A stretch of DNA of 48,419 bases from Jannaschia marina (lineage in GTDB: Bacteria; Pseudomonadota; Alphaproteobacteria; Rhodobacterales; Rhodobacteraceae). The translations under genes were made by a program, and so were the position numbers. Positions 1 to 9,956 of the stretch are shown piece by piece. Numbering within the stretch: the stretch's first letter is position 1; every line of letters begins with the position of its first letter. Location: positions 1 through 48,419 of the forward strand of contig NZ_JABVAX010000019.1 of NCBI RefSeq assembly GCF_013404595.1, in the 5' to 3' direction. The notes beneath the pieces are model-generated. The model saw nothing but the letters and a program-made list of their open reading frames with translations, made no database searches and was not told the origin of the DNA.

Positions 1-81
1 GACGGACAACCACCGGACGTGGTCTACCGCGCCGGCACGACGATCATGCAACCCGACCAGGAGGCCCAGAGAGTAGCTTAG
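1..81 (+). mobile_element. IS3-family transposase, C-terminal end (partial)
   Basis: The first 26 codons on the plus strand are open and end in TAG at 79-81. The residues (GQPPDVVYR, then QPDQEAQRVA) resemble the extreme C-terminus of IS3-family OrfB integrase-type transposases, just after the last catalytic Glu region. The body of the gene lies outside the window. An inverted-repeat-like end follows at 97-120 and matches the IS end at the far side of the window, which supports the IS assignment. Family assignment is from pattern memory and the exact IS name is not known. Confidence 0.75.
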
Positions 82-96
82 AAAACGCCAGATCCT

Positions 97-120
97 GTCC
101 AAGGATCGGGGAGCACCTCA
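97..120. repeat. Right terminal inverted repeat of the left-hand IS
   Basis: Read on the minus strand, 120 to 97 begins TGAGGTGCTCCC and ends TTGGAC. The sequence at 48300-48323 on the plus strand begins with the same 12 bases and ends with the same six, differing in the middle. These are the two ends of one IS type. The flanking trinucleotides differ (CGA after this end, CAA before the other), so the two ends probably belong to different insertion events. Confidence 0.75.
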
Positions 121-238
121 CGAAGATGAGCGCGGGTGGAATGTCTGAATGGTAACTCGCGCCGATCAGGAGGCTGAGAGTTGCGACTGCGAAGCCGGTC
201 CCCTGCGTCGAGGATTTAAGATCGATAGGGAGGGTCAT
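121..238 (-). pseudogene. 5' stump of an unknown gene cut by the IS
   Basis: An ATG at 238-236 preceded by an AGGA motif at good spacing opens a leftward frame whose native part is about 39 codons. It begins MTLPIDLKSS and contains a hydrophobic run (FAVATLSLLIG). At 120/121 it runs into the IS right end, and the fused frame stops inside the IS at 44-46. I do not recognise the family; a membrane protein is possible. The ribosome-binding site is the main reason to believe it was a real gene. Its remainder, if kept, lies beyond the IS outside this window. Confidence 0.4.
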
Positions 239-491
239 GGGCGATCCTTTCGCTAACACCGTTTATGTTTGAGATTGGGGCCACGTTGGACAAGACGTTG
301 TCAGACTGCGGTCTTACTGGGCGCTAAAGATCGATTTGAAGGTCCATTCCCGCAAGTTTTCAGATGGGAGATTTAGAGACCGAGTTATGATCGGGCTTGC
401 CCCGATCATCTCCTGCCTCGCCTCTCGCCTGACCGGGCGGAGATCGCCGGGTCAAGCCCGGCGATGACGTGCGCGAGTGGCGACCGGTTGG
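239..491. other. Gene-free stretch with two palindromes
   Basis: No gene is seen. The IS-proximal half (to about 380) is less GC-rich than the rest of the window. The other half carries two clean inverted repeats: TGATCGGG paired with CCCGATCA (388-395/401-408) and ATCGCCGGG paired with CCCGGCGAT (443-451/457-465). They lie just downstream of the leftward acyl-CoA dehydrogenase gene, so they may stop its transcript. Neither has a good T-run on the minus strand. Confidence 0.6.
443..465. repeat. Dispersed alphaproteobacterial palindromic repeat
   Basis: Nine-base arms ATCGCCGGG and CCCGGCGAT flank the loop TCAAG. This palindrome class is scattered through intergenic DNA of many alphaproteobacteria. 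Translated on the minus strand it gives HVIAGLDPAI, a string often met in spurious protein annotations. A related but distinct unit lies between rpsL and rpsG (40499-40558). Confidence 0.6.
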
Positions 492-2180
492 TCAGGCCAG
501 CAGCCTGCGCGCGATCACCTGAGCCTGAATCTCCGCGGCACCCTCGAAGATGTTGAGGATGCGGGCGTCGCAGAGGAGGCGGCTGATCGGGTATTCGAGC
601 GCGAAGCCGTTGCCGCCGTGGATCTGCAGCCCGTTGTCGGCGGCGGCCCAGGCGGTGCGCGCCCCAAGGAGCTTGGCCATGCCGGCCTCGATGTCGCAGC
701 GGCGGTCGTTGTCCTTCTCGGCGGCCGAGAAATACGTCAGCTGCCGCGTCACCATGATGTCCACCGCCATCATGGCGAGCTTGTTGGCGATGCGCGGGAA
801 GGCGACGAGGGGCTTGCCGAACTGGTTGCGCGTCTCGGCGTAGGCGAGGGCCGTGTCCATCGCGGCCTGGGCCACGCCGATGGCGCGGGCGGCCGTCTGG
901 ATGCGGGCGCTCTCGAAGGTCTGCATGAGCTGCTTGAAGCCCTGACCCTCGGCCCCGCCGAGGAGGTTCTCGCCCTTCACCTTGAAGTCGTCGAAATTGA
1001 CCGTGTATTCCTTCATGCCGCGATAGCCGAGCACCTCGATCTCGCCGCCCGAGATGCCCGGATCCTGCCAGGGCTGCGCGTCGGTGCCCGGCGTCTTTTC
1101 GGCCAGGAACATGCTCAGGCCGCGGTAGTCGTTCGTGTCGGGCACGGTCCGCGCGAGCACGGTCATCACGTGGGTCCGGGCGGCGTGGGTGATCCAGGTC
1201 TTGTTGCCGTTGATCGTCCAGTCGCCGTCCTCGCCCTTGACGCCACGGGTGCGCAGGGAGCCGAGGTCGGAGCCGGTGTTCGGCTCGGTGAAGACGGCCG
1301 TCGGTAGCGTCTCGCCCGAGGCAAGACGGGGCAACCACTTCGCCTTCTGCTCCTCGGTGCCGCCGCAGAGGATGAGTTCGGCGGCGATCTCGGAGCGGGT
1401 GCCGAGGGAGCCCACGCCGATATAGCCGCGCGACAACTCCTCGGAGACGACGCACATCGCCGCCTTCGGCAGGCCGAGGCCGCCGAACTCCTCGGGGATG
1501 GTCAGGCCGAAGACGCCCATCTCCGCCATCTCCTCGATGATCTCCATCGGGATCAGCTCGTCCTTCAGATGCCACTCGTGCGCGTGGGGCGCGACGCGGT
1601 CGGCAGCCCAGCGGCGGAACTGGTCGCGGATCATCTCGAGCTCTTCGTCGAGACCGGTCGCCCCGAAGGTCGCGTTGGCGGTCGCGTCGCGCAGAAGCTC
1701 CACCAGGCGGGTGCGCGCGGCCTGGGTGTTGCCCTCGTTGCAGAGGGTCATCACGGCGGGCACCATCATCGCACGCTGGTCGTCCTGGCTCAGGTGCATG
1801 TCCTGCGGACGGACGATCTCGCCCTGGGACATCGGCAGGCCGCCATAGGCTTGCCAGAGGTATTCGCCGAAAGCGATCTGATGCAGGAGCGCCTCGGCCT
1901 CGCCGAAGGCCCCCTCCGCGTCGAGGCGGTCGGCCCAATGCTGCATCTGCCGCAGGGCCTGGGCGTAGGTGGCGAGCCAGGCGAAGCCGTGGGTCGCCGT
2001 CTGCTCCGCCTCGAGGAGGGCCGCGTCGATGCGGCCGTCGCGGGTCACGCGCGCCGAGACGGCGGTTTTCGCCTTTGCGGCAAGGGTTTCGAGCGCGTCG
2101 CAGGCCTGCGCCGTGAGCGTCAGCAGCTCCGGCAGGCGGGCGTCCTGGGGGAGCGGCATGGTCTGACCGTCGTGGGGCAT
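492..2180 (-). CDS. mcd: (2S)-methylsuccinyl-CoA dehydrogenase (acyl-CoA dehydrogenase family)
   Basis: The 562-residue product oxidises (2S)-methylsuccinyl-CoA to mesaconyl-CoA in the ethylmalonyl-CoA pathway, passing electrons through FAD to ETF. It has the acyl-CoA dehydrogenase fold preceded by an extra helical N-terminal region of roughly 170 residues. That extension distinguishes Mcd (about 550 residues) from ordinary 380-residue short-chain enzymes. FAD/substrate motifs such as FTEPNTGSDLG are present. The C-terminal NIFEGAAEIQ places the usual catalytic Glu at residue 546. The ATG at 2180 was chosen over an upstream in-frame start because AGGAGG lies seven bases before it. The gene stands alone and leftward; the etfBA and cobalamin adenosyltransferase genes it would need are about 12 kb away. 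Substrate assignment rests on the extension and motifs, so another long acyl-CoA dehydrogenase is possible. Confidence 0.8.
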   Translation of the reverse strand: MPHDGQTMPLPQDARLPELLTLTAQACDALETLAAKAKTAVSARVTRDGRIDAALLEAEQTATHGFAWLATYAQALRQMQHWADRLDAEGAFGEAEALLHQIAFGEYLWQAYGGLPMSQGEIVRPQDMHLSQDDQRAMMVPAVMTLCNEGNTQAARTRLVELLRDATANATFGATGLDEELEMIRDQFRRWAADRVAPHAHEWHLKDELIPMEIIEEMAEMGVFGLTIPEEFGGLGLPKAAMCVVSEELSRGYIGVGSLGTRSEIAAELILCGGTEEQKAKWLPRLASGETLPTAVFTEPNTGSDLGSLRTRGVKGEDGDWTINGNKTWITHAARTHVMTVLARTVPDTNDYRGLSMFLAEKTPGTDAQPWQDPGISGGEIEVLGYRGMKEYTVNFDDFKVKGENLLGGAEGQGFKQLMQTFESARIQTAARAIGVAQAAMDTALAYAETRNQFGKPLVAFPRIANKLAMMAVDIMVTRQLTYFSAAEKDNDRRCDIEAGMAKLLGARTAWAAADNGLQIHGGNGFALEYPISRLLCDARILNIFEGAAEIQAQVIARRLLA

Positions 2181-2332
2181 GGCGAAACCTCCTGTCGGGA
2201 ATCTGTCGATCTCTGTTTTGCAGTTGCAGCGAAACTTAATTCCACGAAACGGCAGTCGCAAGTGAAGAAAATGACTTTCTTGTTTCGGTTGTGCGGGCTG
2301 GCCCCGCGTGCGGCCCGGGCGTATCGAGGGGC

Positions 2333-3091
2333 ATGGAACCGCTTTCGCTCGCCCTTTGGACGCTCGCGCTCGTCATCGCCTTGTTTGCCGGCGTCGTGAA
2401 GGGCTCGGTCGGCTTCGCGCTGCCGCTCATCATGATTTCGGGGCTCTCCAGCTTCCTCGACCCGAAGCTCGCGCTCGCCGGCATCCTCGTCTCGGTGCTG
2501 GCGACGAACGGCTGGCAGGTGACGCGTCAGGGCTATGCCGCGGCACGGGACGCGGCGGTGCTGCACTGGCGCTACCTGCTCGTCGTGATGGTCGCGATCT
2601 TCCTGACCGCGCAGGTGGTGACGGCGATCCCGAGCCGGGTGTTCTATTTCATTCTGGGCGTGCCGGTCGTTGGGCTGTCGCTTCTGCAGTTGAGTGGCGT
2701 GCGCCTCGCGGTGCCGGAGGCGCGGCGGGTCGCCGCGGAGTGGATCATCGGTCTCGTCTCGGGCATCCTCGGCGGTCTCGCGGGCACATGGGGGCCGACG
2801 ACGGTGCTTTACCTGATCGCGATCGACACGCCGAAGGCCCGGCAGATGGTGGTGCAGGGCGTCATCTACGGGGCCGGCTCGGTGATGCTGGTGCTCGCGC
2901 ATCTGCGCTCGGGGGTGCTGAACGGCGACACGGTCTGGTTCTCGGCCGCGCTGCTTCCGGCGGCGCTTCTGGGCATGGCGATCGGTTTTCGGTTGCAGGA
3001 CCGGATGGATCAGGCGCTCTTCAAGAAGGTCACGCTGATCGTGCTGGTCGTTGCGGGGCTCAACCTGATCCGCAAGGGCCTCATGGGCTGA
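2333..3091 (+). CDS. TauE/SafE-family membrane permease
   Basis: A 252-residue, strongly hydrophobic inner-membrane protein with about seven or eight predicted spans. The first span contains the family-like GVVKGSVGFALPL, and a glycine-rich repeat half (GILGGLAGTWGP) lies near residue 145. TauE/SafE proteins are proposed exporters of sulfite, sulfoacetate or other small anions; the substrate cannot be read here. The ATG at 2333 is preceded by GAGG and puts the first span at the N-terminus; an earlier in-frame GTG at 2291 would add 14 residues without a clear ribosome-binding site. The stop directly abuts the stop of the converging DUF3859-like gene, leaving no room for a separate terminator. 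Confidence 0.8.
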   Translation: MEPLSLALWTLALVIALFAGVVKGSVGFALPLIMISGLSSFLDPKLALAGILVSVLATNGWQVTRQGYAAARDAAVLHWRYLLVVMVAIFLTAQVVTAIPSRVFYFILGVPVVGLSLLQLSGVRLAVPEARRVAAEWIIGLVSGILGGLAGTWGPTTVLYLIAIDTPKARQMVVQGVIYGAGSVMLVLAHLRSGVLNGDTVWFSAALLPAALLGMAIGFRLQDRMDQALFKKVTLIVLVVAGLNLIRKGLMG

Positions 3092-3604
3092 TCAGGAGAG
3101 GAACTGGAAGCAGGCCTGCTCGACACGGCCCTGGTTTTCGGTCTCGGTCACTTCGAAGGGCACGGTCACGACCGGCTCGCCGGCGACCTCGATGGAGAAG
3201 GTCCAGGGGCCGAGCACCTTCTCGTAGTCGTATTCGAAGGTGAAAAGATTGAGGTTCGTCGTGCCGGGCGTGAGCGTATCGGTCCATTCCTCCCGCTCGA
3301 TGCCGCGTTCGCCCATGGGCGGATGGGTCACGACGACGGTGACATCCATTTCGGGCGTGCCGGGTTTCAGCGCGGTGCGGAAGCCGAAGCTCAACTGGTC
3401 GAGCGTCGGCACGGTGCGATCGGGCAAGTCGAAGGCGAGGCCCTGCTCGATCCGGCGGATGAAGCCCGACTCGGTGCCGGGCGCGTCGATCAACTCCCCG
3501 TCCGTGGGCCGGGGGCAGATGATGCCGGCCTCGACGAGGCGCACTTGAGCGGCCGCCGGTGCGGCGCAGAGCAGGGCGAGGAAAAGCAAAGGGAAGAGGC
3601 GCAT
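3092..3604 (-). CDS. Secreted DUF3859-like protein (paralogue B)
   Basis: The 170-residue product starts with a classical signal peptide (MRLFPLLFLALLCAAPAAAQ, likely cut after AAA), so the mature protein is periplasmic. The body resembles DUF3859: an early Cys (IICPRP), a beta-rich segment with THPPMG, and a C-terminal GPWTFSIEV followed by a second Cys in QACFQF. The two Cys could form a disulfide. Function is unknown. It is the distal gene of the leftward pckA cluster, nine bases after its paralogue, and converges end-to-end with the TauE-like gene. Family assignment is by remembered pattern. Confidence 0.65.
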   Translation of the reverse strand: MRLFPLLFLALLCAAPAAAQVRLVEAGIICPRPTDGELIDAPGTESGFIRRIEQGLAFDLPDRTVPTLDQLSFGFRTALKPGTPEMDVTVVVTHPPMGERGIEREEWTDTLTPGTTNLNLFTFEYDYEKVLGPWTFSIEVAGEPVVTVPFEVTETENQGRVEQACFQFLS

Positions 3605-3613
3605 GTAGAGGTT

Positions 3614-4122
3614 TCAGCTGTTGAGGAAGAGGCCGCAGACCTCGGTTACGGCGGCATTCGGCGTATCGGAAACGGTGAAGTCGACGGAGATGAGCGTGCC
3701 CGTCGCATCCGCGATCTGCAGCGTCCAGGGGCCGGGCACCATCTCGTAGGCGAACTCGAAGGTATAGGCCCGTGTCGAGGTCTCGCCAGGGGCGAAATCA
3801 CGGGTGTAGGATTGTTCGGTCACGCCGTTTTCGCCCATCGGCGGGTGCAGCGTCACCATGCGCAGGGTGGCGCCGCCCGGGCCTTCCCACCGGGTTTGCA
3901 GGCCGAGGCCGAGCCCCGGGATCATCGGGACGTCCCGGGTATCGAGGTCGATGGCGAGGCCGTCGACTTCGCGGACGCCACCGATCAGCGTGTCGGGCGC
4001 GTCCCGCATCGGGCCGTCCCGACCGTCCGGGCAGACGATCCCCGCCCGCAGGAGCGTGATCTCGGCCCGGGCGGCCCCGGCCCCGAAAGACAGGGCCAGG
4101 ACAAGCGGTATCAGAAGCGGCT

Positions 4123-4138
<16 letters not shown>
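3614..4138 (-). CDS. Secreted DUF3859-like protein (paralogue A)
   Basis: The 174-residue product has a signal peptide ending ARA and is a clear paralogue of the next gene. Shared landmarks in the same order are AGIVCP, a [14 protein letters not shown] strand, [16 protein letters not shown], and a Cys near the C-terminus. The start at 4138 lies inside the end of pckA (16-base overlap), so translation is probably coupled to pckA. Function is unknown; a periplasmic role is inferred from the signal peptide. The tandem pair looks like a local duplication. Confidence 0.65.
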
Positions 4139-5718
<1,580 letters not shown>

Positions 5719-6030
5719 GGTCTTCTCCTGATGGCGGAAACCCGTTCAGGTTGAGCGACTTGGCGTCAGTGCCGTCGCATCGGGCCTCCCTTTGCGGAAT
5801 GTAACATCGCGGCGGGCCGGGCGGCAGAGGTCGTTAGCGCAACCACCCCCCTCCGGTAGCGCAATCATGTGTCGGATCGGAGACACGCGATTAACTCCGC
5901 CTTAATGGCAGACGCGCCACAGTCTGGCCGACGAATCACTTCGGAGGCGAAATGTGTTGATCTCGGGGGCCCTTTTCGGGGAACGTGACGAAAAACACGG
6001 CAGTAAAACAGGCAACCAGAGGACATTGGC
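5719..6030. promoter_or_regulatory. Divergent pckA/chvI control region
   Basis: This 312-base gap must hold the promoters of both pckA (leftward) and chvI (rightward). Apart from the CtrA-type site at 5891-5905 I see no clear operator. No gene is supported: one leftward open frame overlapping the chvI start lacks a ribosome-binding site and family resemblance. Confidence 0.6.
5891..5905. promoter_or_regulatory. Perfect CtrA-type site (TTAA-N7-TTAA)
   Basis: The sequence is TTAA, seven bases (CTCCGCC), then TTAA, the full consensus for the cell-cycle and motility regulator CtrA. It lies 125 bases upstream of the chvI ATG and about 170 bases from the pckA ATG. In a GC-rich intergenic region such an AT-rich spaced pair is unlikely but not impossible by chance. 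Regulation of chvI or pckA by CtrA is inference. Confidence 0.45.
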
Positions 6031-6732
6031 ATGTCGCGGATCGCGCTCGTCGACGACGACAGGAACATCCTGACGTCGGTCTCCATGACTCTCGAGGCGG
6101 AAGGCTTCGAGGTCGAAACCTACAACGACGGACAGAGCGCGCTCGACGCCTTCAGCCGTCAGATGCCGGATCTCGGTGTCTTCGACATCAAGATGCCGCG
6201 GATGGACGGTATGGATCTGCTGCAGCGTCTGCGGCAGAAATCCTCGGTTCCCGTCATCTTCCTGACGTCGAAGGACGACGAGATCGACGAGGTGCTCGGC
6301 CTGCGGATGGGGGCGGACGACTACGTCCGCAAGCCCTTCTCCCAGCGTCTTCTGGTGGAACGGATCCGCGCGATCCTGCGCCGGCAGGAGGCGATCGCCT
6401 CCGATGAGACCGAAGCGCCCGAGGACACCCAGGTCATGCAGCGGGGCGAGCTGACGATGGATCCGCTGCGCCATGCGGTGAAGTGGAAGGGCAAGGATGT
6501 CACCCTGACGGTGACGGAGTTCCTCCTCCTCCAGGCCCTCGCGCAGCGTCCCGGCTTCGTGAAGTCGCGCGACCAGTTGATGGACGTCGCCTACGACGAC
6601 CAGGTCTATGTCGACGACCGCACGATCGACAGTCACATCAAGCGTCTGCGCAAGAAGATGCGCTCCGCCGATCCGGAGTTCTCCGCGATCGAGACGCTCT
6701 ACGGCATCGGCTACCGCTACAACGAAGAATAA
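6031..6732 (+). CDS. chvI: Response regulator ChvI (OmpR family)
   Basis: A 233-residue two-component response regulator. The receiver domain (about 1-120) has the acidic pair D8/D9, the phospho-acceptor Asp52 in [11 protein letters not shown], the switch Thr/Ser in FLTSKDD and the conserved Lys in YVRKPF. The C-terminal winged-helix domain (about 135-233) ends with [11 protein letters not shown], typical of OmpR/PhoB DNA-binding domains. Partner kinase ChvG starts 12 bases downstream. In rhizobia and Caulobacter this pair senses envelope or acid stress; in rhodobacters the signal is less clear. The divergent pckA gene is a plausible target. Confidence 0.93.
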   Translation: MSRIALVDDDRNILTSVSMTLEAEGFEVETYNDGQSALDAFSRQMPDLGVFDIKMPRMDGMDLLQRLRQKSSVPVIFLTSKDDEIDEVLGLRMGADDYVRKPFSQRLLVERIRAILRRQEAIASDETEAPEDTQVMQRGELTMDPLRHAVKWKGKDVTLTVTEFLLLQALAQRPGFVKSRDQLMDVAYDDQVYVDDRTIDSHIKRLRKKMRSADPEFSAIETLYGIGYRYNEE

Positions 6733-6744
6733 CGGACGACCGGG

Positions 6745-8496
6745 ATGGCTTCCTTGACCGATCTCGATGTCAGCGATGCGGCCCCGAAGGCGCGGCGCTT
6801 CTTCCGGCGCAAAAAGCGCGCCGCGGCCGATGGCGAGGTCGTGCTCGGCGAGGACTGGGAGCGTCCCGAAGGATCGCTCGAGAGCGAGTTGAGCGAGGCG
6901 CGGGCGCGGCGCGGGCTCTTCTCGCTCGACCGCTCGCCGCTGGCGCGCAAGATCATCGTCTTCAACCTGCTCGCGATCCTCCTTCTGGTGGCGGGTGTCC
7001 TCTTCCTCAATCCGTCGCGCGACAGCCTCCTCGTGCAGCGCGAGCGCGGCCTCGTCACCGAGGCGCGGCTGATTGCCGATGTCGTCCAGGCCTCGCTGCC
7101 GCAGACCGCCCCGGTCTCGCTTGCCGCGGGTGACGGCGTCGATGTGCAGACGCTCCTCTCGGACGTCGACCTGCCCGACGGTGTCGAGGTCCACGTCTTC
7201 GATGGTGCCGGAAACCTCATCGCGCAGGAGATCGGCGCGGCGACGCCCGAGACCGTCACGGGCCTCACCGACGGCACGAGCAAGACGACGATCATCACCT
7301 CCGCTCTCAACGGGATCTGGGAGATGGCGTCGAGCCTGTTCCAGCGTGGCGAGGATGGCGAGCCGGCCCCCCTCGACGTGGCTCAGGCCATGTTGCTGCA
7401 GTCGCCCGAGACGACGGCGATCCGCGGCTACAACGGCGTCGACGGCAAGCTCTTCACCGTCACGACGCCGATCACCATGGGCGACGCCGCGTTCGGCATG
7501 ATCGCCGTGACCACCCGCGCGGGCGAGATCGACGCGCTCGTGCGCGTGGAGCGGGAACAACTGCTGCAGATGTTCGTCATCGCGCTGCTCGTCTCCATAG
7601 GGCTCAGCCTCGTGCTCGCCTCCACGATCGCGAACCCCCTGTCGGACCTTTCGGCCGCCGCCGAACTCGGCCGCGACAAGCACGCCCGCAAGATGTCGCC
7701 GCAGCGGGTGCGCATCCCCGACCTGACCGCGCGGCCCGACGAGATCGGTCGCCTGTCGGGTGCGCTGCGCGGCATGGTCGGCGCGCTCTACGACCGGATC
7801 GACAGCAACGAGCAGTTCGCGGCCGACGTCGCCCACGAGATCAAGAATCCGCTGGCGAGCCTGCGCTCCGCCGTCGGTACCCTGCGCCTCGCCAAGACGG
7901 ACGAACAACGCGGGCGGCTTCTCGAGGTGATCGAGCACGATGTTCGCCGCCTCGACCGCCTCGTCAGCGATATCTCCAACGCCTCCCGCCTCGACAGCGA
8001 GCTCGTGAAGGAAGAGGAAGAGCCGTTCGATCTGGTCAAGATGATCTCGAACCTCGGTGTCTACCACGGACAGGAGGCGGAGACGCAGAACATCGACTTC
8101 ATCACCGACCTGCCGAAGGATCCGATCGTCATCATGGGCCTCGAGGCCCGGCTGGCCCAGGTCTTCGTCAATCTCATCACCAACGCGATGTCCTTCTGCG
8201 AAGAGGGCGACGCCGTGCGCGTCTGGCTCCGCCGGCGCGAGAACCGCGTTCTGGTCGTGGTCGAGGACACCGGGCCCGGCATCCCCGAGGCCGCGCTGAC
8301 CAAGGTGTTCAACCGCTTCTATTCGGAGCGGCCCGAAAAGCAGTTCGGTAACCACTCGGGCCTCGGCCTCGCCATCTCGAAGCAGATCGTGGAGGCGCAC
8401 GGCGGCGTCATCTGGGCCGAGAATATCCGGCCGACCGATATGGATCTGACCTCCGATCCGCTGGGCGCGCGCTTCGTCGTCGGCCTGCCGATCTGA
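6745..8496 (+). CDS. chvG: Sensor histidine kinase ChvG
   Basis: A 583-residue inner-membrane kinase. A charged cytoplasmic N-terminus of about 68 residues precedes the first span (about 70-88), a periplasmic sensor region of about 185 residues and a second span (about 275-294). A HAMP-like linker follows, then the dimerisation box DVAHEIKNPLASLR with phospho-acceptor His364. The ATPase domain has the N-box NLITNAMSF, DTGPGIPE and GLGLAISKQIVEAHGG. It phosphorylates ChvI. The next gene, hprK, starts three bases after the stop, consistent with one operon linking ChvG to the regulatory PTS. Confidence 0.93.
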   Translation: MASLTDLDVSDAAPKARRFFRRKKRAAADGEVVLGEDWERPEGSLESELSEARARRGLFSLDRSPLARKIIVFNLLAILLLVAGVLFLNPSRDSLLVQRERGLVTEARLIADVVQASLPQTAPVSLAAGDGVDVQTLLSDVDLPDGVEVHVFDGAGNLIAQEIGAATPETVTGLTDGTSKTTIITSALNGIWEMASSLFQRGEDGEPAPLDVAQAMLLQSPETTAIRGYNGVDGKLFTVTTPITMGDAAFGMIAVTTRAGEIDALVRVEREQLLQMFVIALLVSIGLSLVLASTIANPLSDLSAAAELGRDKHARKMSPQRVRIPDLTARPDEIGRLSGALRGMVGALYDRIDSNEQFAADVAHEIKNPLASLRSAVGTLRLAKTDEQRGRLLEVIEHDVRRLDRLVSDISNASRLDSELVKEEEEPFDLVKMISNLGVYHGQEAETQNIDFITDLPKDPIVIMGLEARLAQVFVNLITNAMSFCEEGDAVRVWLRRRENRVLVVVEDTGPGIPEAALTKVFNRFYSERPEKQFGNHSGLGLAISKQIVEAHGGVIWAENIRPTDMDLTSDPLGARFVVGLPI

Positions 8497-8499
8497 GCC

Positions 8500-8949
8500 A
8501 TGGCGGAGACCTTCCCCCGGCCGAACCGACTGCCGGGCGGAGGGGTCTCGCTCCATGCGACCACCGTGGCGCTCGATGGCCGGGCCCTGGCGATCTGCGG
8601 CCCGTCCGGTGCCGGAAAGTCCGAGACGGCGGCGCAGATGATCGCGCTCGGCGCGGTGCTGGTGAGCGACGACCTGACCCTGTTGCGCCGGGAAGGCTCG
8701 TCTCTGCGGGCGAGCGCCCCGGCGGGCGCACCCGCCGCGCTGGAGACACGGGGGATCGGGCTGATCGCGCTGCCCCTCGCGCCACCCGCGGTGCTCGCCG
8801 GTCTGCTCTGGCTCGGCCCGTCGCCGGCGCGGCTGCCGGAGCCGGAGGCGCAGGAGATCGAAGGGGTGGCCGTGCCGCTCCTGCGTCACCCGGTCCGACC
8901 CGCGCTGGCGGCCAAGGCCGTCCTGTGGCTGCGTGCGGCGACTGCGTAA
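8500..8949 (+). CDS. hprK: HPr kinase/phosphorylase, short alphaproteobacterial form
   Basis: At 149 residues this is about half the length of the Firmicute enzyme and corresponds to its C-terminal catalytic domain only; the N-terminal domain is absent, as is usual in alphaproteobacteria. The Walker A motif GPSGAGKS lies at residues 34-41, followed by LVSDDLTLL, which carries acidic metal/catalytic residues. It is expected to phosphorylate HPr on Ser46, and the HPr encoded downstream does have Ser at 46. It acts in the cytosol as part of a regulatory rather than sugar-transporting PTS. No sugar-specific IIB/IIC genes are nearby. Confidence 0.88.
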   Translation: MAETFPRPNRLPGGGVSLHATTVALDGRALAICGPSGAGKSETAAQMIALGAVLVSDDLTLLRREGSSLRASAPAGAPAALETRGIGLIALPLAPPAVLAGLLWLGPSPARLPEPEAQEIEGVAVPLLRHPVRPALAAKAVLWLRAATA

Positions 8950-9038
8950 CAGGGTGTTGAAATGGCGGTGATGCTGCCGCCATCCGCCTTAAACTCGACC
9001 GGGGACGGCGCTATGTAGGCGAAGTGACGGAGGATGCG

Positions 9039-9956
9039 ATGGCAGATCACGGCGCGCAGACAGACCTGATCCTCGTGACCGGCCCGTCGGGGGCCGGGCG
9101 CACGACTGCGATCCACGTTCTGGAAGACATCGGCTACGAGGTGATCGACAATCTGCCGCTGTCGCTCGTCGCCCGGCTGCTGGAAGGGGGGCTCGACCGC
9201 CCGCTGGCGCTCGGGATCGACGTGCGCAACCGCGACTTCAGCATCGACGCGCTCCTGTCGCTCGCCGCGCGGATCCGCGCCGACCCGACCTTCGCGGCCC
9301 GGCTCCTCTATCTCGACTGCGCCGCCGCAACGCTCGTCGCGCGGTTCTCCGAGACGCGCCGTCGTCACCCGCTTGCCCCAGAGGAGGACGCGGAGGTCGG
9401 TGTGGCGCGGGAGCTGTCGGTGCTGACGGGGCTCGACGACCATGCGGACGCCGTGATCGACACGACAGAGATGACGGTGCACGACCTGCGCGACGAGATC
9501 CTGCGCTGGTTCGGTGGCGATGCGCGCCGTCTTGCGCTTTCCGTGCAGTCGTTCAGCTACAAGCGCGGCGTTCCGCGGGGCCTCGACCTCGTATTCGACG
9601 TGCGGTTTCTCGCGAACCCCCATTGGGTGCCCGCACTGCGCGCGCTGACGGGGCGCGAGGCGGAGGTTCAGGCCCATGTCGCCGCCGACCCGCGCTACGG
9701 CGATTTCTATGCCCGGATGAGCGGGCTCATCCTGTCGCTCCTTCCGGCTTATCGCGACGAGGGCCGCGCGCATCTCGCGATCGGTCTCGGATGCACGGGC
9801 GGGCGGCACCGGTCGGTTGCCGTTGCAGAAAGTCTCGCCGAAACCCTTGCCGTCGAGGGTTGGCGGGTGTCTAAACGACATCGGGAATTGGATCGCCGCG
9901 CCGCGGCATCGACGAAAGGCCCGGATGACACGGGCCATGGGGAAAACGCCGCATGA
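9039..9956 (+). CDS. rapZ: RapZ-family nucleotide-binding protein
   Basis: The 305-residue product matches the RapZ/YvcJ family: an N-terminal P-loop domain, then a C-terminal domain with QSFSYKRGVPRGLDLVFDVRF and the signature GLGCTGGRHRSVAV. The Walker A reads GPSGAGRTT, with Arg where Lys is usual; similar Arg variants occur in alphaproteobacterial relatives. In E. coli RapZ controls GlmZ RNA; other family members bind nucleotide second messengers, so the role here is open. The ATG at 9039 is chosen over a GTG at 9024 because GGAGG lies five bases before it. It shares an ATGA overlap with the EIIA gene. Confidence 0.9.
   Translation: MADHGAQTDLILVTGPSGAGRTTAIHVLEDIGYEVIDNLPLSLVARLLEGGLDRPLALGIDVRNRDFSIDALLSLAARIRADPTFAARLLYLDCAAATLVARFSETRRRHPLAPEEDAEVGVARELSVLTGLDDHADAVIDTTEMTVHDLRDEILRWFGGDARRLALSVQSFSYKRGVPRGLDLVFDVRFLANPHWVPALRALTGREAEVQAHVAADPRYGDFYARMSGLILSLLPAYRDEGRAHLAIGLGCTGGRHRSVAVAESLAETLAVEGWRVSKRHRELDRRAAASTKGPDDTGHGENAA

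Noticed and set aside
5865..6086. A leftward 73-codon frame in the pckA/chvI gap.
   Set aside because: It overlaps the chvI start, has no ribosome-binding site and no family resemblance.
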